Assembly (NCBI GenBank): GCA_029977045.1
Contig: JAPOLP010000148.1
Span: 1 to 9,999, forward strand
Direction of reading: 5' to 3'
From: Planctomycetota bacterium
GTDB taxonomy: Bacteria > Planctomycetota > Planctomycetia > Planctomycetales > Planctomycetaceae
DNA length: 9,999 nucleotides
Shown here: piece after piece, positions 1 through 7,405 of the stretch
How the letters are laid out: each line of letters starts with the position of its first letter
Numbering within the stretch: position 1 is the first letter of the stretch
The notes under the pieces: generated by a model
Told to the model about the DNA's origin: nothing
The model's database searches: none
The model's input: only the letters and a program-made list of their open reading frames with translations
Program-made: the position numbers and the translations under genes

Positions 1-789
1 CAGACTTTCGATTCGATCACTCTCGGCCCGAAATGTTTCGGCTCCCGAGTTGAAGTTCCGCAGCAACTGGACGAGCTGTTGCGGAGCGGCCCCCTGGCTC
101 ATCAGGTGGTCGGTCAGGCTTTGAACGTGCGTCTGCTGAGCCGGTCCGTAGCAGCCGAAGCAGCCGCGATTGAACGTCGGGCAGATCGCTCCGCACCCGG
201 ACTGCGTCACGGGGCCGAGGCACGGTTCGCCAGTCGCGACGGGAAGGCAGACGTTGCCTCGCTGTTTGCAATCCATGCAGACGCTGTGCGTTTTCGTGCG
301 AGGCTTCCGGCCAGCAACCAGCGACTGCAGCACCTCAATGAGCTGGTACTGGTTGATCGGGCAGCCGCGCAGTTCGAAGTCGACGGCAACGTGATCGGCG
401 ATGGCTGTCGAGGTCGACAGCGTGCTGATGTATTCCGGGCTGGCGTAGACGGCCTGCGTGAACGCGTCGATGTCGCCCCAGTTGCGCAGTGCCTGGATGC
501 CGCCCGATGTCGCACAGGCCCCGATCGTGATCAGGTACTTCGACTGCCGGCGGACTTCCTGAATCCGCTGCTCGTCGTGAGGCGTCGTGATCGAACCTTC
601 AACCAGAGCGACATCGTACGGGCCGTCCTGAATCCTGCTGGTGGCTTCCAGAAAGTACGCGATGTCGACGATTCCGCAGACGGCGAGCAGTTCGTCTTCG
701 GCGTCCAGCAGCGATAACTGGCAGCCGTCGCACGACGCGAACTTGAAGACCGCCAGACGCGGCTTGCGAGTTGTTGTTCCGTCGGCCAT
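1..789 (-). CDS. hydD: Sulfhydrogenase delta subunit / [NiFe] hydrogenase small subunit (partial, 3' end outside window)
   Basis: This is the electron-transfer small subunit of a cytosolic group 3b [NiFe] hydrogenase. It carries electrons between the NiFe site of the large subunit and the HydG/HydB diaphorase part. The frame is open from the ATG at 789 to the window edge, giving 263 codons; family members are about 250-290 aa, so little is missing. Visible cluster ligands are C20 and C23 (FASCDGC motif), C92 (IGACATSGG) and C143 (RGCP), the proximal [4Fe-4S] pattern. A cysteine-rich C-terminal part follows (C171, C174, C181, C190, C199, C203, C210, C213) that fits two further clusters. There is no Tat signal peptide, which agrees with a cytosolic enzyme. 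The start overlaps the hydG stop by one base (TGATG) and has a GGAGG site 7 nt upstream, so coupled translation is likely. The NiFe large subunit gene (hydA) is expected to follow outside the window. Read by translating the reverse complement by eye. Confidence 0.93.
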   Translation of the reverse strand, partial: MADGTTTRKPRLAVFKFASCDGCQLSLLDAEDELLAVCGIVDIAYFLEATSRIQDGPYDVALVEGSITTPHDEQRIQEVRRQSKYLITIGACATSGGIQALRNWGDIDAFTQAVYASPEYISTLSTSTAIADHVAVDFELRGCPINQYQLIEVLQSLVAGRKPRTKTHSVCMDCKQRGNVCLPVATGEPCLGPVTQSGCGAICPTFNRGCFGCYGPAQQTHVQSLTDHLMSQGAAPQQLVQLLRNFNSGAETFRAESDRIESL

Positions 790-1649
790 CAGAATCCCTC
801 CACGCGGAGCAGCGGAGCCACCTGGTCGTACCGCAGCACCGGGCCGTCCTTGCAGATAAACGACGGACCGAACTGGCAGTGGCCGCACAGCCCGATCGCG
901 CAGTTCATGTTCCGCTCCAGTGAAACCCAGATTCGTTCCGCAGGCACGCCGCGTCCCAGAGCGGACCGCGCGGCGAACCACATCATCACTTCCGGGCCAC
1001 AGCACAGGACGGTCGTCTGCTCTGGATTCTCCAGCGGCATCCGGTCGAGCAACTGCGGAACAACGCCGACGTTACCCTTCCAGGCATCCGTCCCCCGGTC
1101 GACGGTGACAGCGACGTCAAAGCCGCGCTGCCGCCAGTCGTCGAACTCGTTCGTGTAGAGCAATCCGGACGGCTCGCGGGCTCCGTACAGCAGTGTGAGC
1201 TGCCCGCACTCGTCCCTTCGGTTCAGCAGTTCGTGAATTGCCGGACGCAGCGGGGCGAGTCCGATTCCGCCGGTGACGATAACGACGTCGCCGCCGACGC
1301 ACTCGTCGATCGGCCAGGCACTGCCGAATGGGCCTCGCAGGCCGAACGTCGCACCTGCGTTGAGGCGGGCGAGTTCTCCGGTGACGTTGCCGGCGACTCG
1401 GACCGTATGGTCGAGCACTCCGCGCTGCTGCGGATCGCTGCTGATCGAGATTGCAGCCTCGCCGACGCCGGGCAGGTACAGCATGTTGAACTGTCCCGGC
1501 AGGAACGAGAACTCGTCGGCGATGGCTGCATCGACAAACTCGAGGCGGTACGTCGCGACGTCCTGGATCTCGTCGGTGATCGAGGCGATCCGCACCGTGT
1601 GGGCGAGCCACGGATCGGCGTTCGGGAGACAGGGAGAGACTGGATTCAT
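789..1649 (-). CDS. hydG: Sulfhydrogenase gamma subunit, FAD/NAD(P)-binding oxidoreductase with [2Fe-2S] site
   Basis: This is the diaphorase subunit of the group 3b hydrogenase, exchanging electrons between NAD(P)H and the iron-sulfur chain. The 286-aa product has the ferredoxin-NADP reductase fold. The FAD part shows PGQF (51-54) and GEAAISIS (63-70). The nucleotide-binding motif is VTGGIGLAPLRP (125-136), and there is a CCGPE motif (216-220). A C-terminal [2Fe-2S] motif has C250, C255, C258 and C266 with PyrK-like spacing. The ATG at 1649 was chosen over an in-frame ATG at 1889: the extra 80 residues are low-complexity, Arg/Pro-rich translation of the hydB gene in another frame, whereas 1649 has AGGAG 7 nt upstream and overlaps the hydB stop by 4 bp (ATGA). 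It could be confused with PyrK or other FNR-like reductases, but its place between hydB and hydD settles the assignment. Whether NADH or NADPH is used cannot be read from the sequence. Confidence 0.93.
   Translation of the reverse strand: MNPVSPCLPNADPWLAHTVRIASITDEIQDVATYRLEFVDAAIADEFSFLPGQFNMLYLPGVGEAAISISSDPQQRGVLDHTVRVAGNVTGELARLNAGATFGLRGPFGSAWPIDECVGGDVVIVTGGIGLAPLRPAIHELLNRRDECGQLTLLYGAREPSGLLYTNEFDDWRQRGFDVAVTVDRGTDAWKGNVGVVPQLLDRMPLENPEQTTVLCCGPEVMMWFAARSALGRGVPAERIWVSLERNMNCAIGLCGHCQFGPSFICKDGPVLRYDQVAPLLRVEGF
797..801 (-). promoter_or_regulatory. Ribosome binding site of hydD inside the hydG 3' end
   Basis: GGAGG on the minus strand, 7 nt before the ATG at 789. It lies within the last codons of hydG and, with the TGATG stop/start overlap, fixes the hydD start and points to re-initiation by ribosomes finishing hydG. 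Confidence 0.75.
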
Positions 1650-2794
1650 GCTTCCTCTCCTGTCGTCAGGTCGCAGTAGTCCTCGTTGCCTCGAATGGCG
1701 GCGACCTCTTCCGTCAGGTCGATGCCAACCGGGCACCAGGTAATACAGCGGCCGCAGCCAACGCAGCCGCTCGTCCCGAACTGGTCGTGCCAGGACGCCA
1801 GCTTGTGCGTCAGCCACTGGCGGTAGCGGTGCGTGATCGTGTTCCGCGTCGTGCCGTGGCTCATGTACGAGAAGCTCAGGTTGAAGCACGAGTCCCAGTG
1901 CCGCTGCCGCTCAACGTTCTCGCCGGCGAGGTCGGACACTTCCTCGACGCTGCTGCAGAAGCACGTCGGGCAGACCATCGTGCAGTTTGTGCAGCCCAGG
2001 CATTTCGCTCCGACTTCCTGCCAGCGAGGATGCTCAAGATTCCCGAGCAACACGTCGCGAATGTTTGCCGTGTCGAGTTGCTTCGTCTGCTGATCGACGG
2101 CCTGCTGCCGGGCAGCGTCTGCCTGCGACGTCTGCTCTGTCGAGATCGGCTGCGTTGCGAGTCGCACCAGCACTGAAGACCCAGCGTCGCTGCCTGCTTC
2201 AATGACAAACCCGTCAGCTAGTTCCGTGAGTGCGAGGTCGAAACCGCTCGAACACTGCGGCCCGGTGTTCATCGAGCTGCAGAAACATGTCGGAGCCGCC
2301 TGGGTACAGTTCACGGCAATGATGAATGCGTTCTTTCGCCGGGTGTCGTAAACCGGATCGACGTACGGACCGCCGGTGAAGACGCGGTCCTGAATCCCAA
2401 TCGCCGCCAGCTCGCACGCTCGCACGCCCAGAAATGCGTACTTCGTCGAGTCCGGTTCCGGAGTCCGCATCTGCCAGCCGTCGTCCGTCTTCTGAGCGCT
2501 CGCCAGCGTCGTCAGCGGCGGAAACAGATACTTCTTCCACGAGTGCGGCCCAACGACGAATCCGAACAACGCGTCATCGTCGCGCCGCTCGAGCCGGTAC
2601 TTCGCGGCTTCCTGCCGATCGGTCCAACCACGCGGCAATGCGTCGACGGAGCTGATCTCGCCATAAACGATCGCGTCCTGATCGACAGTCGGTCCCACCA
2701 CCGTAAAGCCATCGCCAAGCAGGCAGTCAATCAACGACTGCAACTCAGCCTTTGGCAGGAAGACTTCGGTTTCGGTTGTCGTCTCCGTACTCAT
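1646..2794 (-). CDS. hydB: Sulfhydrogenase beta subunit, two-[4Fe-4S] electron-transfer protein
   Basis: This is the ferredoxin-like beta subunit of the group 3b hydrogenase/sulfhydrogenase, 382 aa, the usual size. The C-terminal part carries two [4Fe-4S] motifs: C265, C268, C271, C275 followed by P276, and C344, C347, C350, C354 followed by P355. The N-terminal two thirds have the family's conserved GVRACELAAIGIQDR stretch (123-137) and a second cysteine-rich segment at C163, C170, C172, C181. The motif PTCFCSS occurs twice, at 168-174 and 276-282. Residues about 215-245 are Gln/Thr/Ala-rich and look like a linker. No signal peptide or membrane helix is seen. The ATG at 2794 has only a weak GAGG upstream. 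The gene starts the hydB-hydG-hydD series, the gene order known for archaeal sulfhydrogenase I (hydBGDA). It lies 68 bp downstream of the CNB-domain gene on the same strand, so the two are probably co-transcribed. Confidence 0.92.
   Translation of the reverse strand: MSTETTTETEVFLPKAELQSLIDCLLGDGFTVVGPTVDQDAIVYGEISSVDALPRGWTDRQEAAKYRLERRDDDALFGFVVGPHSWKKYLFPPLTTLASAQKTDDGWQMRTPEPDSTKYAFLGVRACELAAIGIQDRVFTGGPYVDPVYDTRRKNAFIIAVNCTQAAPTCFCSSMNTGPQCSSGFDLALTELADGFVIEAGSDAGSSVLVRLATQPISTEQTSQADAARQQAVDQQTKQLDTANIRDVLLGNLEHPRWQEVGAKCLGCTNCTMVCPTCFCSSVEEVSDLAGENVERQRHWDSCFNLSFSYMSHGTTRNTITHRYRQWLTHKLASWHDQFGTSGCVGCGRCITWCPVGIDLTEEVAAIRGNEDYCDLTTGEEA
1657..1661 (-). promoter_or_regulatory. Ribosome binding site deciding the hydG start
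   Basis: AGGAG on the minus strand, 7 nt upstream of the ATG at 1649, inside the last codons of hydB. It supports the short form of HydG rather than the longer in-frame reading. Confidence 0.75.
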
Positions 2795-2862
2795 CCGAGT
2801 CTCTGAATCCTCAGTTCGATGTGATGATCTTTGCGAGCGGCATTGAAGTTGTGGTTCGGTTG

Positions 2863-3333
2863 TCAGGCCGATTCGTGGGCGAAGAGATCGAGCAGTTGCA
2901 ATCTTGTTGAAACCAGCCGGCGGGAGATGGCTTTGGCCAGTTCTCTCATGACCGGGTAGCCGACGTCGTGGTTTGACTGGCAGAGTTGCATGAACTCTTC
3001 GTCGCGGAAGGCGATGACGTGGGTTTCTTCGACCGCCGTTCCAGTTGCTGTCGAACCGTGGTTACCGACGATCGATGACCAGGCCAGGACCTCGCCCGGC
3101 CCCAGCGTGAGGATGCGGACCTGGCCCCGACCGGGAACGAACATGTCAAGGGCCACGTGTCCGCTTGCGATCAGGAACAGTTCGCGGCTCGACTGGCCCT
3201 CGCGGCAGACGATGTCGCCAGCGATCAGTGTCCGCTGCTGAGCAATTCCAGCCAGGGCTGTGCGAGTAAGCTCGGACAGGTCCTTTGTGAACTGTAGCTT
3301 CGCAAGCTGCTCGGTAATCGTCGGTTGGGCCAT
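2863..3333 (-). CDS. Cyclic-nucleotide-binding (Crp/Fnr sensor) domain protein without DNA-binding domain
   Basis: A 156-aa protein made of a single CNB/cupin domain plus the start of the long C-helix. Recognisable parts are the REGQSSRELFLIASGHVAL segment (about 44-62), the turn LGPGEVLAWSSIVG (about 75-88) that corresponds to the phosphate-binding cassette, and a terminal helix RELAKAISRRLVSTRLQLLD. Crp and Fnr proteins are about 200-240 aa and continue into a helix-turn-helix domain; this one stops at TGA (2863) directly after the helix. The canonical cassette arginine is not present (STATG where RAA is usual), so cAMP binding is doubtful. The ATG at 3333 was chosen because the in-frame extension to 3531 lacks family similarity and crosses inverted repeats; no good ribosome binding site is visible. 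It sits immediately upstream of hydB, so a role in sensing or controlling the hydrogenase is inferred, perhaps by protein contact rather than DNA binding. Confidence 0.85.
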   Translation of the reverse strand: MAQPTITEQLAKLQFTKDLSELTRTALAGIAQQRTLIAGDIVCREGQSSRELFLIASGHVALDMFVPGRGQVRILTLGPGEVLAWSSIVGNHGSTATGTAVEETHVIAFRDEEFMQLCQSNHDVGYPVMRELAKAISRRLVSTRLQLLDLFAHESA

Positions 3334-3364
3334 GAAACGCGTCTGAATGCTTAGTAGAAAGTCT

Positions 3365-3393
3365 GCCGTCAAACTGACGGCGTTTCGAACGCC
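3365..3393. repeat. Two overlapping, mutually exclusive hairpins upstream of the CNB gene
   Basis: The first is GCCGTCA (3365-3371), loop AAC, TGACGGC (3375-3381), a perfect 7-bp stem. The second is GGCGTT (3379-3384), loop TCG, AACGCC (3388-3393), a perfect 6-bp stem. They share bases 3379-3381, so both cannot form fully at once. They lie 32-60 bp before the CNB ATG and have no T-run, so they look more like a leader structure or operator than a terminator. Confidence 0.55.
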
Positions 3394-3443
3394 CGAACTG
3401 TACTCAGTGAACCAAGCAGATGCAGTCGTTCCCGATCCGGGCA

Positions 3444-3465
3444 GTGGAATCGCTGAGCGATCCAC
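3444..3465. repeat. Dyad symmetry element, candidate operator
   Basis: ATCGCT (3449-3454), a one-base centre, AGCGAT (3456-3461), extended outward by GTGG (3444-3447) and CCAC (3462-3465) with one unpaired A at 3448. That makes ten matching pairs. A one-base centre suits a dimeric protein binding site better than an RNA hairpin. No known regulator consensus was recognised. Confidence 0.5.
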
Positions 3466-3486
3466 CACCGTGAGAGTCCAACGGTG
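3466..3486. repeat. Inverted repeat abutting the dyad element
   Basis: CACCGT (3466-3471), a 9-nt spacer, ACGGTG (3481-3486), a perfect 6-bp inverted repeat starting at the base after the preceding dyad ends. Confidence 0.4.
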
Positions 3487-3703
3487 ACGACGTGCCGGTC
3501 GAATCAAATGAAGCGTCGCCATGGTGGGCATTGCTCCAGATGGTGCCGAGGTGGTGTCGGAATATCGTTTCTACGCTCCCTGGTTCGGTCTACGTCTTGA
3601 AGTGTGCCGGTGTGCGACATCGTCGCGCGAGTGAATCTGAGTAGACGCTGATTCGGGGCGTTTCCGGTTCAGGTGCGACGTGGGGGCACTACGGAATTAT
3701 CGG

Positions 3704-3719
3704 GGTTCGCGGACGAACC
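3704..3719 (+). repeat. Hairpin in the nifJ leader
   Basis: GGTTCG (3704-3709), tetraloop CGGA, CGAACC (3714-3719), a perfect 6-bp stem about 116 bp before the nifJ ATG. No T-run follows. It may be a leader RNA structure or a protein site. Confidence 0.4.
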
Positions 3720-3779
3720 TGGGCAGCGAGCGCGTGGGTGAGTGTGCGGATTCGGCCCCGGCACGGCATGTGCTCGACG

Positions 3780-3804
3780 GGCGGGCTTCGCTCGAACACC
3801 CGCC
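3780..3804 (+). repeat. GC-rich hairpin upstream of the nifJ ribosome binding site
   Basis: GGCGGG (3780-3785) pairs with CCCGCC (3799-3804) across a 13-nt loop, ending 19 bp before the ribosome binding site. If it lies in the transcript it could affect initiation. There is no T-run, so a terminator is unlikely. Confidence 0.4.
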
Positions 3805-3823
3805 TCCAGAATTTTCAGGTATC

Positions 3824-3829
3824 GAGGAG
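3824..3829 (+). promoter_or_regulatory. Ribosome binding site deciding the nifJ start
   Basis: GAGGAG, 6 nt before the ATG at 3836. It marks 3836 as the start rather than the in-frame GTG at 3680, whose 52-residue extension does not resemble PFOR. Confidence 0.85.
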
Positions 3830-3835
3830 TGCTGC

Positions 3836-6800
3836 ATGTCGCGGTCGGTCATGGTGGACGGCAACGAAGCCGCTGCTTCGGTTGCTCACCGTCTTAATGA
3901 AGTCATCGCCATTTACCCGATCACCCCTGCGTCGCCGATGGGCGAATTCGCTGATGCCTGGGCGGCAGCCGGGAAACGCAACATCTTCGGCAGCGTGCCC
4001 GAAGTCATCGAAATGCAGAGTGAAGCCGGTGCGGCGGGTACCGTGCATGGAGCCCTGCAGGCCGGTGCTCTGACGACGACGTTCACCGCGTCGCAGGGCC
4101 TGCTGCTGATGATTCCCAACCTGTTCAAGATCTCCGGCGAGCTGACGTCGGCGGTCATTCACGTTGCGGCCCGCTCGATCGCGACGCACGCTCTGTCGAT
4201 CTTCGGCGACCACAGCGACGTCATGGCCGCCCGGTCATGCGGCTGGACGATGTTATGCTCGGCGTCAGTTCAGGAAGCTCACGACTTCGCAATGATCTCG
4301 CAGATGGCAACGCTGGAGTCGCGTCTGCCCGTCATGCACTTCTTCGACGGTTTCCGCACGTCGCACGAGATCAACCTGATCGAAGAACTCTCCGACGACG
4401 ATCTCCGCGCGCTGACGAACATGGACCTCGTGCGGGCGCATCGCGAACGAGCACTCAGTCCGGACCGTCCGGTACTTCGCGGGTCGGCTCAGAATCCGGA
4501 CGTCTTCTTCCAGGCTCGTGAAGCCGCCAACACGTTCTACGACGCGACGCCCGCGATCGTGCAGAAGGCGATGGACCAGTTTGCTGAACGTATTGGCCGT
4601 CAGTACAAGCTTTACGAGTACGTCGGTGCTCCCGACGCGGACCGCATCATTGTGCTGATGGGCTCCGGAGCCGGTGCCGTAGAGGAAGCTGTTGAGGCAC
4701 TCAACAACTCTGGCCAGAAGGTTGGCCTGCTGAAGGTTCGACTGTACCGTCCGCTGGACATCGAACGCTTCGTCGCCGCGATTCCGGAAACCGTGCAGAG
4801 CATCTCGGTCCTCGACCGGACGAAGGAACCCGGTGCCGTCGGCGAACCGTTGTATCAGGACGTGCTCGCGGCACTGGCTGAAACCGGTCGCTCGGCCAGG
4901 GTCAACGGCGGTCGCTACGGCCTCTCATCGAAAGAGTTCACCCCGGCGATGGTCGAAGCCGTCTTCGCGGAGCTGAATGCCGAGCAACCGAAGCGGCACT
5001 TCACGATCGGCATTAACGACGACGTCACGCACCTCAGCCTGCCGTGGGACAGCGAAGCGTTTCACGAGGCTCCTGACGTTCATCGCGCCGTGTTCTACGG
5101 ACTCGGCAGTGACGGAACGGTTGGGGCGAATAAGAACTCGGTCAAGATCGTCGGCGAAAACACGTCGCTGTTCGCTCAGGGCTACTTCGTTTACGACTCG
5201 AAGAAAGCCGGAGCCGTAACGATCTCGCACCTGCGGTTCAGCCCGCGACAGATCCAGTCGACCTATCTGATTGGCCAGGCGGACTTCGTTGCCTGTCATC
5301 AGTACCAGTTTCTGCAGACGCGAGACGTACTGGCCGTCGCAGAGAAAGGTGCGACGTTTCTGCTGAACGCTCCGTACGGCCCCGACGAGATCTGGTCGCA
5401 CCTGCCCGTCGAAGTGCAGCGGCAGATCATCGACAAGGAGCTGAAGTTCTACGTCGTCGATGCCTACCGTCTCGCTGGCGAACTGGGACTCGGCCAGCGC
5501 ATTAACACGGTCATGCAGACCTGTTTCTTCGCTCTGGCTGACATCCTGCCGCGCGACGAAGCGATTGGTCACATCAAGACGGCTATCGAAAAGACATACG
5601 GCAAACGCGGCGAGACCGTCGTCCGCAAGAACTGCGAAGCTGTTGACGGCGCCGTTGCCGCGCTGCATCAGGTTGACATCCCGGCCACCGCGACGTCAGT
5701 AACGCATCGCACGCCGCCCGTCCCAGACAACTCGCCGGACTTTGTCAAACGAGTCACCGGCATGATGCTCGCTGGCCTGGGCGACCTGCTGCCGGTCAGC
5801 GCGTTGCCGGTTGACGGAACGTTCATGACGGGCACGTCGCAGTACGAAAAACGCGGTATCGCTCTGAGCATCCCGATCTGGGATCCGGAAATCTGTATTC
5901 AGTGCGGTCTGTGTGCTCTTGTCTGTCCGCACGCGGCGATTCGTTCGAAGGCTTTCCCCGAAGCATCCTGCAACGGCAATGCTCCGGAAGGCTTCCAGTC
6001 GCTGCCGTGCTCCGGCAAGGACCTGCCCGGCTACAAGATGGCCATCCAGGTCGCTCCGGACGACTGCACCGGCTGCAGTGTCTGCGTCGATGTCTGCCCG
6101 GCTCGCAGCAAGGAAGTCGCGAAGCACAAAGCGATCAACATGGAGCCGAAGCTCGACCACCTGGATCGCGAACGGTCGAACTGGGACTTCTTCCTGGGCC
6201 TGCCGGAAATCGATCGCTCGGCCGTGCGGCACGATCAGGTCAAGGGCTCGCAGTTGCTGCAGCCGCTGTTCGAGTTTTCCGGTGCTTGTGCCGGTTGTGG
6301 CGAGACGCCGTACATCAAGCTGATGACGCAGTACTTCGGCGACCGGGCGATCATTGCGAACGCGACCGGCTGCTCGTCGATTTTCGGCGGCAACCTGCCG
6401 ACGACGCCGTACTGCACCGACGCGAATGGTCGCGGCCCGGCCTGGTCGAACTCGCTGTTTGAGGACAACGCGGAATTCGGCCTCGGCATGAAGCTCGCCG
6501 TCGACGCTCAGGAGCACCTCGCTCAGAGGCTGCTCAAGGAATCTGCGTCGGAACTCGGCGACGATCTCGTCACCGCGATTCTCGAAGCCGATCAGTCGTC
6601 CGAACAGGGGATCGCGAGCGTTCGTGAAAATGTCGCGGCTCTCAAGCAGAAGCTGGCATCCACGACCTTCGACAACTCAGCTCTGCTGCTGTCCGTCGCT
6701 GACTCGCTTGTCAAACGCAGCGTGTGGATCATGGGTGGCGATGGCTGGGCGTACGACATCGGTTTCGGCGGACTCGACCATGTGCTGGCGTCGAACCACG

Positions 6801-7405
6801 ACGTCAACATTCTAGTGCTTGATACCGAGGTCTACTCGAACACCGGCGGTCAGGCGTCAAAGGCCACTCCGCGAGCAGCCATCGCGAAGTTCGCGGCCGG
6901 CGGCAAGGCAATCCGCCGCAAGGACCTGGGCATGATCGCCGTCGACTACGGCCATGTTTACGTGGCTCAGGTCGCGATCGGAGCGAACCCGCTACAGACC
7001 ATCAAAGCCTTCCAGGAAGCCGAGTCGTACAAAGGTCCGTCGCTGATCATCGCCTTCAGTCCGTGTATCGCGCACGGCATCGACATGACGAAGTCAATGT
7101 CGCATATGAAAAACGCGGTCAACAGTGCCTTCTGGCCGCTGTTCCGCTTCGACCCGCGCGAAGCTCAGGAAGGCAAGCACCCGTTCCGGCTCGACAGCCG
7201 TAAGCCAACGATGACCTTCCGCGATTACGCAGCGACCGAAGCCCGCTTCGCGGCACTCGCCCGATCCAACCCCAAAGAAGCCGACCGCCTGTTCGCCCTG
7301 GCTCAGCGAGACATCAACGACCAGTGGCATTTCTACGAACAGATGGCCGGCGTCGAACGCGAAATTCCCGCCATCAGCGGCCTTGAACTCCCAGTGACGA
7401 ATTGA
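3836..7405 (+). CDS. nifJ: Pyruvate:ferredoxin (flavodoxin) oxidoreductase, single-chain
   Basis: A cytosolic homodimeric enzyme that converts pyruvate and CoA to acetyl-CoA and CO2 while reducing ferredoxin or flavodoxin. The 1189-aa length is normal for the fused PFOR. The N-terminal domain has YPITP (T30), E63 of the QSEAGA motif (thiamine diphosphate activation) and R113 in AARSIATHALSIFGDHSD (pyruvate binding); these sit one residue before the Desulfovibrio africanus T31, E64 and R114. The inserted ferredoxin domain has C687, C690, C693, C697 and C744, C747, C750, C754. The proximal cluster ligands are C818 and C821 (ACAGCGE), C846 (ATGCSS) and C1077 (FSPCIAHG). The thiamine diphosphate/Mg motif is GGDGWAYDIGFGG (D969) through N1002 of the NTGGQASKATP motif. 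No C-terminal oxygen-protection extension of the D. africanus kind is present. It is transcribed divergently from the hydrogenase operon and followed by the DHOD-like gene. PFOR acting in nitrogen fixation cannot be claimed from this context; a fermentative or anaplerotic role is more likely. Confidence 0.97.
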   Translation: MSRSVMVDGNEAAASVAHRLNEVIAIYPITPASPMGEFADAWAAAGKRNIFGSVPEVIEMQSEAGAAGTVHGALQAGALTTTFTASQGLLLMIPNLFKISGELTSAVIHVAARSIATHALSIFGDHSDVMAARSCGWTMLCSASVQEAHDFAMISQMATLESRLPVMHFFDGFRTSHEINLIEELSDDDLRALTNMDLVRAHRERALSPDRPVLRGSAQNPDVFFQAREAANTFYDATPAIVQKAMDQFAERIGRQYKLYEYVGAPDADRIIVLMGSGAGAVEEAVEALNNSGQKVGLLKVRLYRPLDIERFVAAIPETVQSISVLDRTKEPGAVGEPLYQDVLAALAETGRSARVNGGRYGLSSKEFTPAMVEAVFAELNAEQPKRHFTIGINDDVTHLSLPWDSEAFHEAPDVHRAVFYGLGSDGTVGANKNSVKIVGENTSLFAQGYFVYDSKKAGAVTISHLRFSPRQIQSTYLIGQADFVACHQYQFLQTRDVLAVAEKGATFLLNAPYGPDEIWSHLPVEVQRQIIDKELKFYVVDAYRLAGELGLGQRINTVMQTCFFALADILPRDEAIGHIKTAIEKTYGKRGETVVRKNCEAVDGAVAALHQVDIPATATSVTHRTPPVPDNSPDFVKRVTGMMLAGLGDLLPVSALPVDGTFMTGTSQYEKRGIALSIPIWDPEICIQCGLCALVCPHAAIRSKAFPEASCNGNAPEGFQSLPCSGKDLPGYKMAIQVAPDDCTGCSVCVDVCPARSKEVAKHKAINMEPKLDHLDRERSNWDFFLGLPEIDRSAVRHDQVKGSQLLQPLFEFSGACAGCGETPYIKLMTQYFGDRAIIANATGCSSIFGGNLPTTPYCTDANGRGPAWSNSLFEDNAEFGLGMKLAVDAQEHLAQRLLKESASELGDDLVTAILEADQSSEQGIASVRENVAALKQKLASTTFDNSALLLSVADSLVKRSVWIMGGDGWAYDIGFGGLDHVLASNHDVNILVLDTEVYSNTGGQASKATPRAAIAKFAAGGKAIRRKDLGMIAVDYGHVYVAQVAIGANPLQTIKAFQEAESYKGPSLIIAFSPCIAHGIDMTKSMSHMKNAVNSAFWPLFRFDPREAQEGKHPFRLDSRKPTMTFRDYAATEARFAALARSNPKEADRLFALAQRDINDQWHFYEQMAGVEREIPAISGLELPVTN

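Larger units (their letters stand above)
3334..3835. other. Divergent intergenic region between the hydrogenase operon and nifJ
   Basis: A 502-bp stretch with no convincing gene. It must hold the promoters of the leftward CNB-hydBGD operon and the rightward nifJ gene. An in-frame upstream extension of nifJ to a GTG at 3680 and one of the CNB gene to 3531 exist but show no family similarity. I see no confident sigma70-type -35/-10 pair and no complete Fnr (TTGAT-N4-ATCAA) or Rex-type palindrome. What stands out is several inverted repeats, listed separately, including a small one at 3614-3618/3622-3626 (GCGAC, loop ATC, GTCGC). Confidence 0.7.

Noticed and set aside
79..717. Plus-strand open frame of 212 codons opposite hydD
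   Set aside because: The minus-strand reading gives a hydrogenase small subunit with all cluster cysteines; the plus frame has no recognisable domain.
1650..1889. In-frame 80-residue N-terminal extension of HydG
   Set aside because: It lies entirely within hydB in another frame, has Arg/Pro-rich composition without family similarity, and the ATG at 1649 has a good ribosome binding site and ATGA overlap.
3334..3531. In-frame 66-residue extension of the CNB protein
   Set aside because: No similarity to the CNB fold, which starts normally after the ATG at 3333; the extension crosses four inverted repeats.
3680..3835. In-frame 52-residue extension of nifJ from a GTG
   Set aside because: It does not resemble PFOR N-termini, while 3836 has GAGGAG at proper spacing and gives residue numbering that matches the known enzyme.
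5696..6517. Long open frame antisense to nifJ (273 codons), and a similar one at 4925-5668
   Set aside because: Both are mirror frames of a well-supported, G+C-rich gene, have Arg/Val/Asp-rich composition without recognisable motifs, and the sense frame carries all PFOR motifs.
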